DNA from: SAR324 cluster bacterium
GTDB taxonomy: Bacteria; SAR324; NAC60-12
Assembly (NCBI GenBank): GCA_015232315.1
Contig: JADFZZ010000002.1
Span: 186,001-250,000 of the forward strand
Direction: 5' to 3'
DNA length: 64,000 nt
In this document: in pieces, positions 8,079 to 17,510 of the stretch
Layout: each line of letters starts with the position of its first letter
Numbering within the stretch: position 1 is the first letter of the stretch
Notes under the pieces: model-generated
Databases searched by the model: none
Seen by the model: the letters and a program-made list of their open reading frames with translations, nothing else
Told to the model about the DNA's origin: nothing
Position numbers and translations under genes: made by a program

Positions 8079-9536
8079 TCAGGTTGGTTTTGAATCTTTG
8101 GAATGTTCCCAGGTGGTTGATTGATCTTTATGATCTTTAATCTGAATTCCTATCTCGCCCAGACGATCACGTAAATAATCAGCCTTCTGATAGTTTTTTT
8201 CTTCCCTGAACTGTTTTCTCAGGCCAATGACAACCTGCATCACATCATCCAGAATAGATTGATCGGAAGCATCCTGTCGCAAGGTTGCGGGAATAATCCC
8301 CAGAATTTCACCACCCAGCGTTGAAAATAAATGTTCTGCGTCAATCAAGGCGTCAAGATCAGGTGCTGTAGCGTTCAGCAAGGCGTTGACTTCCCGGCTC
8401 AGGTCAAACAGGACGGCCAGGGCCTGTGGTGTTGAAAAATCATCGTCCATTGCCTGACAGAATTTCTGCCGAAACTCCTGGAAATGTTTTTGTGCCGGCT
8501 TTGTGTTTTCCGGAATTTTTTCTCGTAATCGACGGGTCACCTGCCACAAACGGCTTAAGGCATTTTCCGCGGCCGACAATGCATTTGCACTGTAATCCAC
8601 CACGGAACGATAATGTCCGCTGATCATGAAATAACGAATCACCATCGGATCATGTCCGGATATGGCATCTTGCAGTGTGATGAAATTTCCCAGGGATTTG
8701 CTCATTTTCTGACCGTCAATGGTCAGCATGTTGGTGTGCATCCAGTATTTTGCAAAAGATTTCCCCAAAGCTCGGGCCTGAGCGAGTTCACATTCATGAT
8801 GTGGAAATTTCAGATCCATTCCGCCACCATGAATATCAAAGGAATTTCCCAGATAACGGGTACTCATCACCACACACTCGGTGTGCCAACCGGGAAATCC
8901 TTTGCCAGACCAGGGATCAGTCCATTGCATCAAATGCGAAGGGTCTGCGTATTTCCACAGTGCAAAATCATGGGGATTGCGTTTATCCGAACGAATTTCT
9001 TCACGAGTGCCACTCACAAGATCGTCGAGGTTTCGACGTGAAAGGATTCCATAACGGGCATCGGCTGAAACATTGAAATAAACGGAACCATTGGATTCAT
9101 AGGCGAGTCCCTGATCAATCATGGACTGAATGGCTTCAAGCTGTTCAGGAATGTGACCTGTGGCTCTTGGCGAAATATCAGGCCGCACGACACCAAGCTG
9201 ATCCATGACATCAAAATAGCGTCGAGTGTAAGATTCCACTAGGGCCATGGGTTCCTGACGGGTTTCACGGGATTTTTTCAGGATCTTGTCCTCGCCATCA
9301 TCCTGATCTCCCAGCAAATGTCCTACATCCGTGATGTTCTGAACATAAAACGTCTGCAAGCCGCAAAACCGGAGGTAACGCAAGATCACATCAAAACTGA
9401 TATAGGTTTTGGCATGACCGAGATGCGCGTCACTGTAAACGGTAGGACCACAGACATACACCGACGCACGATTTTCGACAACCGGAACAAATGCTTCTTT
9501 TTCTCCAGACAGAGAGTTGTAAATTTTTAGAGACAT
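8079..9536 (-). CDS. cysS: Cysteine-tRNA ligase
   Basis: Charges tRNA-Cys. The class I signatures are present: HLGH at residues 38-41 and KMSKS near residue 270. Zinc-binding positions are seen as C29 (VYVCGPTVY), the cysteine in GWHTECVVMS and the His/Cys of FPHHECE. The C-terminal part has the helical DALR-like region and EEKNYQKADYLRDRLGEIGI. Length (485 aa) is normal. A divergent parA gene begins 167 nt away, so both promoters must lie in that gap; I see a TTGACA there but no convincing -10 box. Confidence 0.96.
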   Translation of the reverse strand: MSLKIYNSLSGEKEAFVPVVENRASVYVCGPTVYSDAHLGHAKTYISFDVILRYLRFCGLQTFYVQNITDVGHLLGDQDDGEDKILKKSRETRQEPMALVESYTRRYFDVMDQLGVVRPDISPRATGHIPEQLEAIQSMIDQGLAYESNGSVYFNVSADARYGILSRRNLDDLVSGTREEIRSDKRNPHDFALWKYADPSHLMQWTDPWSGKGFPGWHTECVVMSTRYLGNSFDIHGGGMDLKFPHHECELAQARALGKSFAKYWMHTNMLTIDGQKMSKSLGNFITLQDAISGHDPMVIRYFMISGHYRSVVDYSANALSAAENALSRLWQVTRRLREKIPENTKPAQKHFQEFRQKFCQAMDDDFSTPQALAVLFDLSREVNALLNATAPDLDALIDAEHLFSTLGGEILGIIPATLRQDASDQSILDDVMQVVIGLRKQFREEKNYQKADYLRDRLGEIGIQIKDHKDQSTTWEHSKDSKPT

Positions 9537-9703
9537 GCAGGCTCAGAAAAAAAAATATCTTCACAAATAATTTTTAAATCCACAAAATGTTGCGATCATA
9601 GAGGAATCGTTTTAATTTGCAACTCCTTGTTGACATAGGCATAGGACATAACGTAATTAACTTTTAGACAGTTTGGACTGACTTACCACAAAAAAAGGGA
9701 ATT

Positions 9704-10477
9704 ATGGCTACTATCATTTCATTCGCCAGTCAGAAGGGCGGCGTCGGAAAAACCACATCTGCTGTTCATTTGGCCTCGGCTCTGGCAATCGGAGGATATC
9801 GTGTGCTTCTGGTGGATCTTGATCCGCAGGGGTCTGTGAAATCGTTGCTGGGGGTTCGTGCCAAAATTGATCGGGGTACTCTGGATCTGTATTGCAAGGC
9901 AGATGTTGCCTTGAAAGATCTGCTCATCCCCAGCGGTTATGAAAATCTTGATCTGATTTTGTCCAACATGGATCACCTGGTCTATGAACAGGAAGTCACG
10001 AAAGCGGCAGGAGATTATCATTATCTGAATCAATGGCTGGATGAGAACGCAAGAAGCAACTATGATTTCATCATTCTGGATGCGCCGGCATCCACCGGCC
10101 CCATAAGCATCAATGCTCTTGTCGCGTCAGACCTGATCATTGTCCCGTTGCAATGCGAGGCACTGGCGATCAAGTCTCTCAAACGATTTTTGACAGCCTT
10201 CAATGATCTGCAGAAAAACATTGCGCCCAATTTAAGAATCGCCGGTATTCTGCTCACGATGTATGACCGGAACATTCCGGTGCATCGTCTGGTCTGCAAA
10301 CAGGTTTACACGGCACTGGATGATTCTGTGTTTCAAACAATCATTCCCAAATGCACTCACATTCTCGAAGCGTCCACCGTTGGAAAGGATGTGATCAACC
10401 GAACCTTGAGCTCCATTGGCGCGACAGGTTACATTCGTCTGGCCCATGAACTGCTGGACCGGTTTAATTTGCGTTAA
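9704..10477 (+). CDS. ParA/Soj-family ATPase
   Basis: A P-loop ATPase with the deviant Walker A QKGGVGKTTS near residue 11, switch I LLVDLDPQGS near residue 35 and Walker B-like DFIILDAPAS near residue 125. The family moves chromosomes, plasmids or large protein clusters along the nucleoid. No ParB or parS-like gene adjoins it, so it may be an orphan ParA placing another cargo, or part of the main Soj system with its partner elsewhere. Its stop codon overlaps the 3' end of rppH by 4 nt on the opposite strand. Confidence 0.85.
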   Translation: MATIISFASQKGGVGKTTSAVHLASALAIGGYRVLLVDLDPQGSVKSLLGVRAKIDRGTLDLYCKADVALKDLLIPSGYENLDLILSNMDHLVYEQEVTKAAGDYHYLNQWLDENARSNYDFIILDAPASTGPISINALVASDLIIVPLQCEALAIKSLKRFLTAFNDLQKNIAPNLRIAGILLTMYDRNIPVHRLVCKQVYTALDDSVFQTIIPKCTHILEASTVGKDVINRTLSSIGATGYIRLAHELLDRFNLR

Positions 10478-10938
10478 AGAATGTCCAGTGAGTGCAAGCC
10501 GCGTTGATAGGCTTTCCGTTTGAAGGGTACAATTTTTTCCAGGACTTTGTCCGGAGTGACCCATGTGCAGGCATCGAACTCCGCGGGTTCATGATCAAAC
10601 CTGATTGATTTAAGTCCCCGATTGAGTTGTACCAGAAACCATCGTTGTTTCTGGCCCTTGAAATTACTTTTATCGATGCCTTTTTCCGCCATTTTTTCAA
10701 GGACCCACTCCGGGAACTCATATTTGATCCTTTTTTGAGACACCTTGATCAGTTTGACATCATTGGTGCCGATTTCTTCTTTAAGTTCCCGGCAAAACGC
10801 TTCAATTTCTGATTCTCCATCGTCCACGCCCCCCTGAGGAAACTGCCAGCAATAATCGGTTGCGCCGATTCTACGAAACATCAGGACTTTTGTTCGGGCT
10901 TTGTTGATGATCACAATACACACATTCGAGCGATACAT
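10474..10938 (-). CDS. rppH: RNA pyrophosphohydrolase (Nudix)
   Basis: RppH removes pyrophosphate from 5' ends of mRNA and so starts decay. The complete Nudix box is present at residues 36-58 (GGVDDGE...RELKEEIG). The protein begins YRSNVCIVIIN and contains WQFPQGGVD, both typical of RppH. The middle insert KGQKQRWFLVQ also fits. Length is 154 aa. It converges on the parA-like gene with a 4-nt overlap of the two stop codons. Confidence 0.9.
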   Translation of the reverse strand: MYRSNVCIVIINKARTKVLMFRRIGATDYCWQFPQGGVDDGESEIEAFCRELKEEIGTNDVKLIKVSQKRIKYEFPEWVLEKMAEKGIDKSNFKGQKQRWFLVQLNRGLKSIRFDHEPAEFDACTWVTPDKVLEKIVPFKRKAYQRGLHSLDIL

Positions 10939-11185
10939 AAGCGTTCAATCCTACTAACTTTTGGCCATTTTGAAAAAATGTAGCGCATCTGACAACACCA
11001 GATCGCGACAGTATTTACTACCATGTGATGGTCGATTTGTTGGATTGGACATCATGCGCATTTACCCGCCGAAAATCAATGCCAAACTCTCTCATGTTTC
11101 CAGTCTGCGTTGAAAGAAAATGAGGCTGTAAATCTCACATTGATCCTTTTTGAAGAGCGAACCGCAGAACAGGGAATACTGAATT
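10939..11185. other. Non-coding stretch, no gene seen
   Basis: About 250 bases between rppH and the inverted-repeat element. I see no open frame of conserved character. It must contain the rppH promoter. Confidence 0.4.
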
Positions 11186-11390
11186 ACGAAATTATTCCAC
11201 CTGTGCAGGTGGTTTGAAAATGAGCCACCAAGAACGCCAAGAACACGAAAAAAAGGTTTTTTATATAAATGAAGTCCTCCGTGAAACCCTGATTTTCAAG
11301 TTTTCTGGTACATATTCCCTTTTTTACTTTGTGTTCTTCGTGTACTTCGTGGCTAAAAAAGTACCTGCACAGCTCGAAATTATTCAAACA
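11186..11390. mobile_element. About 205-bp inverted-repeat element at the 3' end of the kinase gene
   Basis: The two ends are imperfect inverted repeats. The left arm contains CCTGTGCAGG followed by GAGCCACCAAGAACGCCAAG; the complement of the right arm contains CTGTGCAGG, then AGCCACGAAGTACACGAAG. The left end holds the palindrome CCACCTGTGCAGGTGG. The 'CCACGAAG.ACACGAAG' text is common in dispersed intergenic elements of environmental bacteria. It encodes only low-value frames. Its right end carries the stop codon of the sensor kinase. Confidence 0.65.
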
Positions 11391-14300
11391 GTGGCTGTAT
11401 CAGGTGATGAATCAGGTTCCGGACAAGGAAACGTCAGCTCAAACATGGTACCTTTGCCCTCTTCGCTGAAAACGCTGATAGTTCCATGATGTTCTTTTAT
11501 GATTCCATAACTGATAGACAAGCCAAGCCCGGTACCCTTTCCCACTTCTTTGGTGGTATAAAATGGATCAAAAATCCGATTTTGAAAGGCCTGAGGAATA
11601 CCACAACCATTATCTCTAAAACGTATGATGACCCGCCCTCCGCCCTCAGACTGAGGCAAAAACTCGGTCTGGATGGTCACTTCGCCCTGATGATTTTCCT
11701 CCAGCGCATCCCGTGCATTGCTCAACAAATTGACAAAGACCTGCTCTATTTTGGAAGCATTGCCTAAAATTTCGGGCAACGACTCCGCCAGTTCCAGTTT
11801 TACCTCAATATTGCGTTGTCGGAATTGTTCATTCAACAGGGTAAAACTACTTTTCAGCACCGTATGCAGTTTCAAGGGTTCCATAATTTCAGTGCTGTTG
11901 CGGGAAAAATCTCTCAGGTGATTGATGATTTTTCGCATATGATCGGTTTGTTCCACAAATTCAGCAAACGTTTCATAAGCCTGTTCTGGCGAGAGCGACT
12001 CGAGGCCCATCTGAATGCGCAATTGCGACATGTTACGCAAATAAGCCAAAGGCTGATTCAGTTCATGAGCGACACCGGTGGCCAATTCTCCAATCGAAGC
12101 TAATTTTGCGGACTGAATCAATTGGAGTTGCGTCTGTGCAAGTTCGGTTTCCGCTTTTTTTCGTGTGGTAATATCTCTGACGATGCACACAATTTCATCA
12201 TCGCCACTCCTGACAATCCGTGCCTCATAAAAACAAAAACTATCTCCAATGGGCAACTCATATTCATAAGACTGTAATTCTAATGTTTCAAAGGCGCGCA
12301 ATACAGTAGCCCATAACTTTTCTTTCATCTGAGGGGGAAACGGCATATCCACATAGCGAGTGCCGATGATCTGTTCGGGTGGGATGAAGGTTTCTCCACT
12401 GGTGTCATGAAAATCCAGAAATATACCATCTCGATTGATACGAAACATCATATCCGGCATCGCATTGAGCAAAGCCAGCAGACGTTCTTCACTTTGGCGT
12501 AGAGCCACCAGCAATTCATCTTTGAGTTTATCGAACTGGAGCTGTTTTTGATAAAGAGCATCGGTCTGTTCTTTTTCTGCGCGTAAACGTTTCTGTTCAG
12601 CATCAGCTTTTTTGAGACTTCGTTTATTTAGCCAGTAAAAACTTCCCCCCAACAACAGGATTATCAACGCGCCTTCAAGGGTGAGAAACCACCATTTCAT
12701 CCAGAAGGGTTTTAAAATCCTGAAGGTAACACGTTGTTCCGCGCTTTCCTTGCGATCTTCAGCAAGTGCCTTCACATGAAAAGTATAAGTACCGGGAGCC
12801 AGATTGGTATAAACAGCCTGACTGACAGGCGTTATTTCATTCCAGCCTGAATCCAGGCCTTCAAGGTAGGATTGAAAGGATACAGCCTGTGGCAGATGGG
12901 TATAAACAGCATTGAAGGAAAAAATCAGATTTTTTTTATCATAACTCAAAGGCCGGGCCAACGAGGTGAGTGGCTGGACTTGATGATTGATCTCCAGATT
13001 CGTGATTTCGAGGATTGGAGAAACAATGGCCGGAGATGACATGTTCCAGTTGATCCGGGAAAGTCCACCATAAGTGCCGATGTAAAGAGAGTCACCCTCA
13101 ATCCATTTGCTGTGAATAAACACTTCATTTCCAGCAAGTCCACGAGATTTGTCAAAATACAATTCGATGTCATTATTGGTATTGACCCGATAAACCCCGT
13201 TGGCAGTTCCCACCCATAATTTATCATCAGGCGTGACAATAACACTGTTAGCCACTTCATTCTGTAAGACAGGCAATGCCTCAAATTTTCCATCTTTCCA
13301 GCGACTGATCCCTTTTCCCGTCCCGATCAGTAAACCCCATGCCGAATGTTCTACGATATCCCACACATTATCATGGGTTAAACCGTCTTTTGATGAAAAA
13401 TGAGTCCATGTTCCCTGTGAATAAACAGAAACGCCTTTTTCATGTCCGGCCCAGATATGTCCATCGGAATCCTCATGCATCACCCAAATATTATTATTCT
13501 GCAATCCTGTATTCGTATCAATTTCTAAGGTTCGTGTTCCCTCCTGAATGGAATAGATTCCTTTATTGAAAACACTGTCCCATTTTTTTCCCTGCCGATC
13601 CTGCAAGAAAAACAACGACTGATCTTCGATGTTCATGATTGGTGTTCCAGTCTGATCATAGACACCAATATCTTTCTCTGTAGAAATCCAGATTTTATTT
13701 TGGAGCACTTTCATGTAATTGACGTAGCCTAATGGCAGAAAAGACGGGATTTCTCCATGGGGTGTTATTTGGGAAACTCCCTGATCTCCACCGATTAGCA
13801 ACGAGTCGTCAGCCAGTTTTATAATCGAGCTGACAATCCTTCCAGAGGGAAGTCCCCGATAATTGATAATTTCGGATGTCTGCAACATGGAAGTTCCACC
13901 ATTTTGGGCCAACCAAAGGTGTTCCTCCCGATCTTCAAAGACATGAACAATAGATGGATTATGCAGGTGAGAAGCTGTCAGATGTTTTAGCGATTGGGAA
14001 CTCCACAACCACACACTTTGAGTGGAATAAACCCAGATTTTGTCACCTATGCCGTGAATAACCCCGTTTAACTCCTCATTAGTGGAAAAGTCAGCCAGGA
14101 GTTCCAGTTGGTTCTGGTGGAAGCGATATAATTTTTTGGAGTCAATAACAAACAAGGTTTGATCGGACGCCCTATAGGACATAGAAACAGGCGTAAAATC
14201 AAAATTACCTTTTTTATCAAAATTTTGTTGTGTCTCATTCCATTCATAAAATCCATGAGGTGCCCGCAAAATAATTTTCCCTCTGGAGTCTCCGGTTACA

Positions 14301-14818
14301 TTCCAGTAAGTATTGCTTGTCGTTATGCCTTCGAGCGGAAATCCTTTTTGAAAAACGCCATCTTTCAGATAGTTGACGCCCATCTCGGTTACGACCCATA
14401 AGCCATCCTGCGGGCCATTCCACAGGGCAATGATGTCGTGACCTACCCATTGTTCATTTTTGGGGTAACTGACAAATTGTTTGCCTTCCAAACGTGCCAC
14501 CCCTTCTTCATAAGCCACCCAAATCTGTTTGCTGGAATCTTCCAGCACATAGCGGATAATCGAACCACCAATACCATCGTTTTCCGTAAAATTTCTGAAA
14601 TGTTTTCCGTCAAATCGACTGACACCGCCATAAGTCGCCATCCACAAGTATCCCTGAGAATCCTGACAAATGTGGTACAAATCGTTTTGAGCAAGGCCGT
14701 CATCGCTCGTATATAGCCGCATGGGATAAGTTTGCGCGACGATCAGTTTCGGCAACAACCAAAAAATGATCATGCCGCACAGAAAGATTCTTTTTGCAAA
14801 TAGTTTCTGTATTGGCAT
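11384..14818 (-). CDS. Giant sensor histidine kinase with periplasmic propeller
   Basis: 1144 residues: a membrane anchor or signal at 8-28; two-component-regulator propeller repeats from about 35 to 595 (motifs such as GYLWMATYGGVSRFDG and GHIWAGHEKGVSVY); a Y_Y_Y domain at about 630-703; a membrane helix at 709-731; a coiled coil; a PAS domain at about 776-890; and the kinase core, with phospho-acceptor H918 in GVAHELNQP, N-box NLLSNARDAL (1031-1040), G1 DNGCGIP and G2 GTGLGLS. No receiver domain follows, so phosphate must pass to a separate regulator. Such proteins usually sense polysaccharides or other periplasmic ligands. The stop codon lies inside the adjacent inverted-repeat element, so the last residues may be altered. 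Confidence 0.93.
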   Translation of the reverse strand: MPIQKLFAKRIFLCGMIIFWLLPKLIVAQTYPMRLYTSDDGLAQNDLYHICQDSQGYLWMATYGGVSRFDGKHFRNFTENDGIGGSIIRYVLEDSSKQIWVAYEEGVARLEGKQFVSYPKNEQWVGHDIIALWNGPQDGLWVVTEMGVNYLKDGVFQKGFPLEGITTSNTYWNVTGDSRGKIILRAPHGFYEWNETQQNFDKKGNFDFTPVSMSYRASDQTLFVIDSKKLYRFHQNQLELLADFSTNEELNGVIHGIGDKIWVYSTQSVWLWSSQSLKHLTASHLHNPSIVHVFEDREEHLWLAQNGGTSMLQTSEIINYRGLPSGRIVSSIIKLADDSLLIGGDQGVSQITPHGEIPSFLPLGYVNYMKVLQNKIWISTEKDIGVYDQTGTPIMNIEDQSLFFLQDRQGKKWDSVFNKGIYSIQEGTRTLEIDTNTGLQNNNIWVMHEDSDGHIWAGHEKGVSVYSQGTWTHFSSKDGLTHDNVWDIVEHSAWGLLIGTGKGISRWKDGKFEALPVLQNEVANSVIVTPDDKLWVGTANGVYRVNTNNDIELYFDKSRGLAGNEVFIHSKWIEGDSLYIGTYGGLSRINWNMSSPAIVSPILEITNLEINHQVQPLTSLARPLSYDKKNLIFSFNAVYTHLPQAVSFQSYLEGLDSGWNEITPVSQAVYTNLAPGTYTFHVKALAEDRKESAEQRVTFRILKPFWMKWWFLTLEGALIILLLGGSFYWLNKRSLKKADAEQKRLRAEKEQTDALYQKQLQFDKLKDELLVALRQSEERLLALLNAMPDMMFRINRDGIFLDFHDTSGETFIPPEQIIGTRYVDMPFPPQMKEKLWATVLRAFETLELQSYEYELPIGDSFCFYEARIVRSGDDEIVCIVRDITTRKKAETELAQTQLQLIQSAKLASIGELATGVAHELNQPLAYLRNMSQLRIQMGLESLSPEQAYETFAEFVEQTDHMRKIINHLRDFSRNSTEIMEPLKLHTVLKSSFTLLNEQFRQRNIEVKLELAESLPEILGNASKIEQVFVNLLSNARDALEENHQGEVTIQTEFLPQSEGGGRVIIRFRDNGCGIPQAFQNRIFDPFYTTKEVGKGTGLGLSISYGIIKEHHGTISVFSEEGKGTMFELTFPCPEPDSSPDTATV

Positions 14819-14833
14819 ACATCATTGCTCCCA

Positions 14834-14973
14834 AGAATTTGACTGGAATCTGTTTGTGAAATCTGAACAGTCCGCACAGGTTGCAGCCATCCAGAACATC
14901 AATAGAATTTGACTGGAATCTGTTTGTGAAATCTGAACAGTCCGCACAGGTTGCAGCCATCCAGAACATCAAT
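14834..14973. repeat. Perfect 70-bp tandem duplication
   Basis: The 70 bases at 14834-14903 are repeated without change at 14904-14973. The unit begins AGAATTTGACTGG and ends AACATCAAT. Because 70 is not a multiple of three, the copy shifts any reading frame. It lies just upstream of the kinase gene (minus strand), in its promoter region. Confidence 0.95.
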
Positions 14974-15216
14974 GTGGCACGGCAGGATTATCGAGAAGGA
15001 TCCGTTTCAGTGGCCCTGGTCCCAATGTCATCAACTTAAGCATTCTGAATGGTGCTGAGTATTAATTCCCCCTTGGTTTAAGGGGGATAGGGGGATGTAA
15101 TTCTGAGTGTTAAATCCCCCATGCCCCCTTTGTAAAGGGGGATTATCCAGCGAAGAATTTCTAAGTTGACGACATTGGCCCTGGTCCAAGGAGTTGCATA
15201 CTATCCCTGATAAATA
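14908..15216 (+). pseudogene. Fossil of a protein C-terminus, split by an element
   Basis: From 14908 the plus strand reads FDWNLFVKSEQSAQVAAI, then QDYREGSVSVALV. At this point the 157-bp inverted-repeat element interrupts it. Joining across the insert (one copy of the 8-bp target) continues as QGVAYYP and then a TGA stop near 15205. This looks like the end of a lost gene. The parent family is not recognised and there is no start codon. Confidence 0.5.
15022..15178. mobile_element. 157-bp element with inverted ends and 8-bp target duplication
   Basis: The ends read CCAATGTCATCAACTTA and, on the opposite strand, CCAATGTCGTCAACTTA (16 of 17 match). The direct repeat CCCTGGTC flanks it at 15014-15021 and 15179-15186. 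Inside are nested palindromes made of CCCCCTT/AAGGGGG blocks. There is no gene. This is the structure of a non-autonomous (MITE-like) element moved by a transposase encoded elsewhere. Confidence 0.8.
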
Positions 15217-15235
15217 AAAATCCAAAGAGGACATT

Positions 15236-16066
15236 CTATAAAGCCATTGATTTTTGCCAGATTCCCAGCATTTTATGGACCATGTCTTCGGGGGCATTCA
15301 ACCTGTTTGCCGCAGCACTGACCAGTTTCAGTTCAGGTTCATCCACATGTCCGTCAGCACCCGCGATGGCCATCAGGTATTCCAGAATTTTAAAAACATG
15401 ATCCTGTTCAAAAGTGACTTCAGGCAACAGCGACCAGAAGTCCTGTTCGGTCGATTCACTATCTCTGATAGAGGCGATCATATGTACCGGATTCTCTACC
15501 ATTTTGTAAATATCCTGAAGATATACGATTTCATTGTTATCAATCCGTTCATCCGCACCAATCAGTTTAAGGGTGACACCGGCGATCCAGTATCGCTGAT
15601 CAACAGTAAAATGTGGAATGAGCTTATCCAGATTCTGGGGTTTGACACTGGCCACAGCCAATTTGATCAAATGGTGTGATGCGTCTTCATCCATTTCCAG
15701 AATCTGACAAACGGATTTGACAAACTCAATTTCTGTTTTGTGAAAATCCTTGTCGCATACACAAATTTCCAGCAGACAACTGACCAGATCCTGCTGGATT
15801 TCCGGATCAAAACGGCACGGTGGCGCTGGAAGCTCCAGAATTCCTTTTATGGCATCATTCATGGCTTTGCCCAGAATATCCTGGGGAGACATTGTGATTC
15901 CGGTGATTGCAGGATCAAACAGTGCCTGAAGATATTTCTTTTCACGGTTGGCGATGATTTTGTCAGCCGTGATCACCCGGCTGATGATTTGAGCCACCCA
16001 TTCTTTTCCCTGTGGCCCATAATCATGAAGTTTCGCAAAAAGATTTTTAATGTTTTCTACAGGCAT
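15236..16066 (-). CDS. TerB-like helical repeat protein
   Basis: A soluble all-helical protein of 276 aa. It contains several copies of the acidic helical motif of the TerB/DjlA-N group: IISRVITADKIIANREKKYL, LLEICVCDKDFHKTEIEFV, LKLIGADERIDNNEIVYL and LMAIAGADGHVDEPELKLV. The family may bind metal ions through these Asp/Glu turns and occurs in stress and tellurite-resistance systems; the function here is unknown. The ATG at 16066 has GGGATGGA just upstream and is preferred over a TTG at 16081. Confidence 0.7.
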   Translation of the reverse strand: MPVENIKNLFAKLHDYGPQGKEWVAQIISRVITADKIIANREKKYLQALFDPAITGITMSPQDILGKAMNDAIKGILELPAPPCRFDPEIQQDLVSCLLEICVCDKDFHKTEIEFVKSVCQILEMDEDASHHLIKLAVASVKPQNLDKLIPHFTVDQRYWIAGVTLKLIGADERIDNNEIVYLQDIYKMVENPVHMIASIRDSESTEQDFWSLLPEVTFEQDHVFKILEYLMAIAGADGHVDEPELKLVSAAANRLNAPEDMVHKMLGIWQKSMAL

Positions 16067-16121
16067 ATAATTCCATCCCAATATTTCTGATATTTCATAA
16101 GCATCTCATGTCATACAATGA

Positions 16122-17510
16122 TCAGAGCAGATCCATTTTTCTGGCAACACCTGTTTCTATTGCGGCCTGAATGACTGCTTTGGCAACTCGTGGAACAACA
16201 GTCTCATCAAATGTACTGGGAATAATATATTCTGGTATCAACTGTGATGCCTGAACACCTTCCGCAATCGCCATGGCCGCGGCCATTTTCATTTCCTCAT
16301 TGATGGTGGTGGCCAGACAATCCAGAGCGCCTCTGAAAATTCCGGGAAAGCACAGTACATTATTGATCTGATTTGGATAATCACTTCGTCCTGTTGCCAT
16401 CACGGCTACCAGTCCATAAGTTTTTTCCGGCATGATTTCAGGGGTGGGGTTGGCCATCGCAAATACAATGGGATCTTTATTCATCGCCTTCAGATCGTTT
16501 TCGTCAAGCAAACCGGGGGAGGAAAGCCCCAGAAACAGGTCTGCGCCAGACATCATTTCTTTCAGGGTTCCTTTTTTCCTGTCAGGATTGGTGTTTTCCG
16601 CAAACCATTCTTTGGCGGCATTCATACCGCTTCGTCCCGGATACAAAGCGCCCTGACGATCACAGCCGATAATGTTTCGGACGCCCAACTGCATCAGCAT
16701 TTTGGAGCAGGCCGTTCCCGCGGCACCAACACCAGACACAACTACTTTCATATCCTGAGGTTTCTTGTTCACCAGTTTGATCGCATTGATGAAGGCCGCG
16801 GTAGTCACAACCGCGGTTCCGTGCTGGTCGTCATGAAACACAGGAATATCCAGTTCTGCCTGAAGCCGTCGCTCAATTTCAAAGCAACGGGGTGCGGAGA
16901 TATCCTCGAGATTGATTCCGCCAAATCCCGGAGCCAGTGCTTTCACGATACGAATAATTTCTTCCGTGTCTTTGGTATTAAGGCAAATAGGCCAGGCATT
17001 GACACCAGCGAATTTTTTAAAGAGCATCGCCTTGCCTTCCATCACAGGCAGTGCGGCTTCAGGGCCAATATCGCCCAGTCCCAGAACGGCAGTACCATCT
17101 GTCACGACAGCCACACAATTTTTCTTAATGGTTAAATCCCAGGCTTTCTTCACATCATGATGAATTGCCATGCAAACCTCGGCGACTCCCGGAGTGTAGG
17201 CCCGTGACAAATCATCGGTCGTGTTCAGCGGGATCCGGTTTTGAACCTCAATTTTACCACCTTGATGAATCAGAAATGTTCGGCCGAAGGAATCGATATA
17301 TTTTACTTCGGTCACTTCTTTGACAGCATCTATCACCGTTTTGGCATGTTCTGGACTGACCACTCGCACTGAAATATCCCGAATGCTTCCATTTTTTAAA
17401 CTTTCAACGATGTTCACGGTTGTGATTTCACCACCGACCTGAGCGATCGAGTTGGCCACAGCCGCCATTGCCGCAAAATTTGTATTATCGAATTTGAGTC
17501 TTAAAATCAT
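16122..17510 (-). CDS. NAD(P)-dependent malic enzyme with N-terminal ACT-like domain
   Basis: Converts malate to pyruvate and CO2. Residues 1-80 form an ACT-like regulatory domain. The catalytic part shows RAYTPGVAEVC, the block DGTAVLGLGDIGPEAALPVM with its lysine in EGKAMLFKK, LEDISAPRCFEIE, IPVFHDDQHGTA and the nucleotide-binding VVSGVGAAGTACSK. Length (462 aa) fits the short bacterial type with ACT, which is often NAD-dependent. A strong GGGGGAATT ribosome site precedes the ATG. Confidence 0.92.
   Translation of the reverse strand: MILRLKFDNTNFAAMAAVANSIAQVGGEITTVNIVESLKNGSIRDISVRVVSPEHAKTVIDAVKEVTEVKYIDSFGRTFLIHQGGKIEVQNRIPLNTTDDLSRAYTPGVAEVCMAIHHDVKKAWDLTIKKNCVAVVTDGTAVLGLGDIGPEAALPVMEGKAMLFKKFAGVNAWPICLNTKDTEEIIRIVKALAPGFGGINLEDISAPRCFEIERRLQAELDIPVFHDDQHGTAVVTTAAFINAIKLVNKKPQDMKVVVSGVGAAGTACSKMLMQLGVRNIIGCDRQGALYPGRSGMNAAKEWFAENTNPDRKKGTLKEMMSGADLFLGLSSPGLLDENDLKAMNKDPIVFAMANPTPEIMPEKTYGLVAVMATGRSDYPNQINNVLCFPGIFRGALDCLATTINEEMKMAAAMAIAEGVQASQLIPEYIIPSTFDETVVPRVAKAVIQAAIETGVARKMDLL

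Noticed and set aside
9632-9670. TTGACA followed by AT-rich sequence upstream of the ParA gene as a sigma-70 promoter
   Set aside because: No -10 box of acceptable quality at 16-18 nt; not listed as a feature.
11184-11387. A 67-residue open frame (MNNFELCRYFFSHEVHEEHK...)
   Set aside because: It lies wholly within the inverted-repeat element; the HEVHEEH pattern is the usual false translation of this repeat.
15061-15145. Possible terminator or CRISPR-like repeat formed by CCCCCTT/AAGGGGG blocks
   Set aside because: The blocks are the internal palindromes of the 157-bp element; no spacers or repeated units exist.
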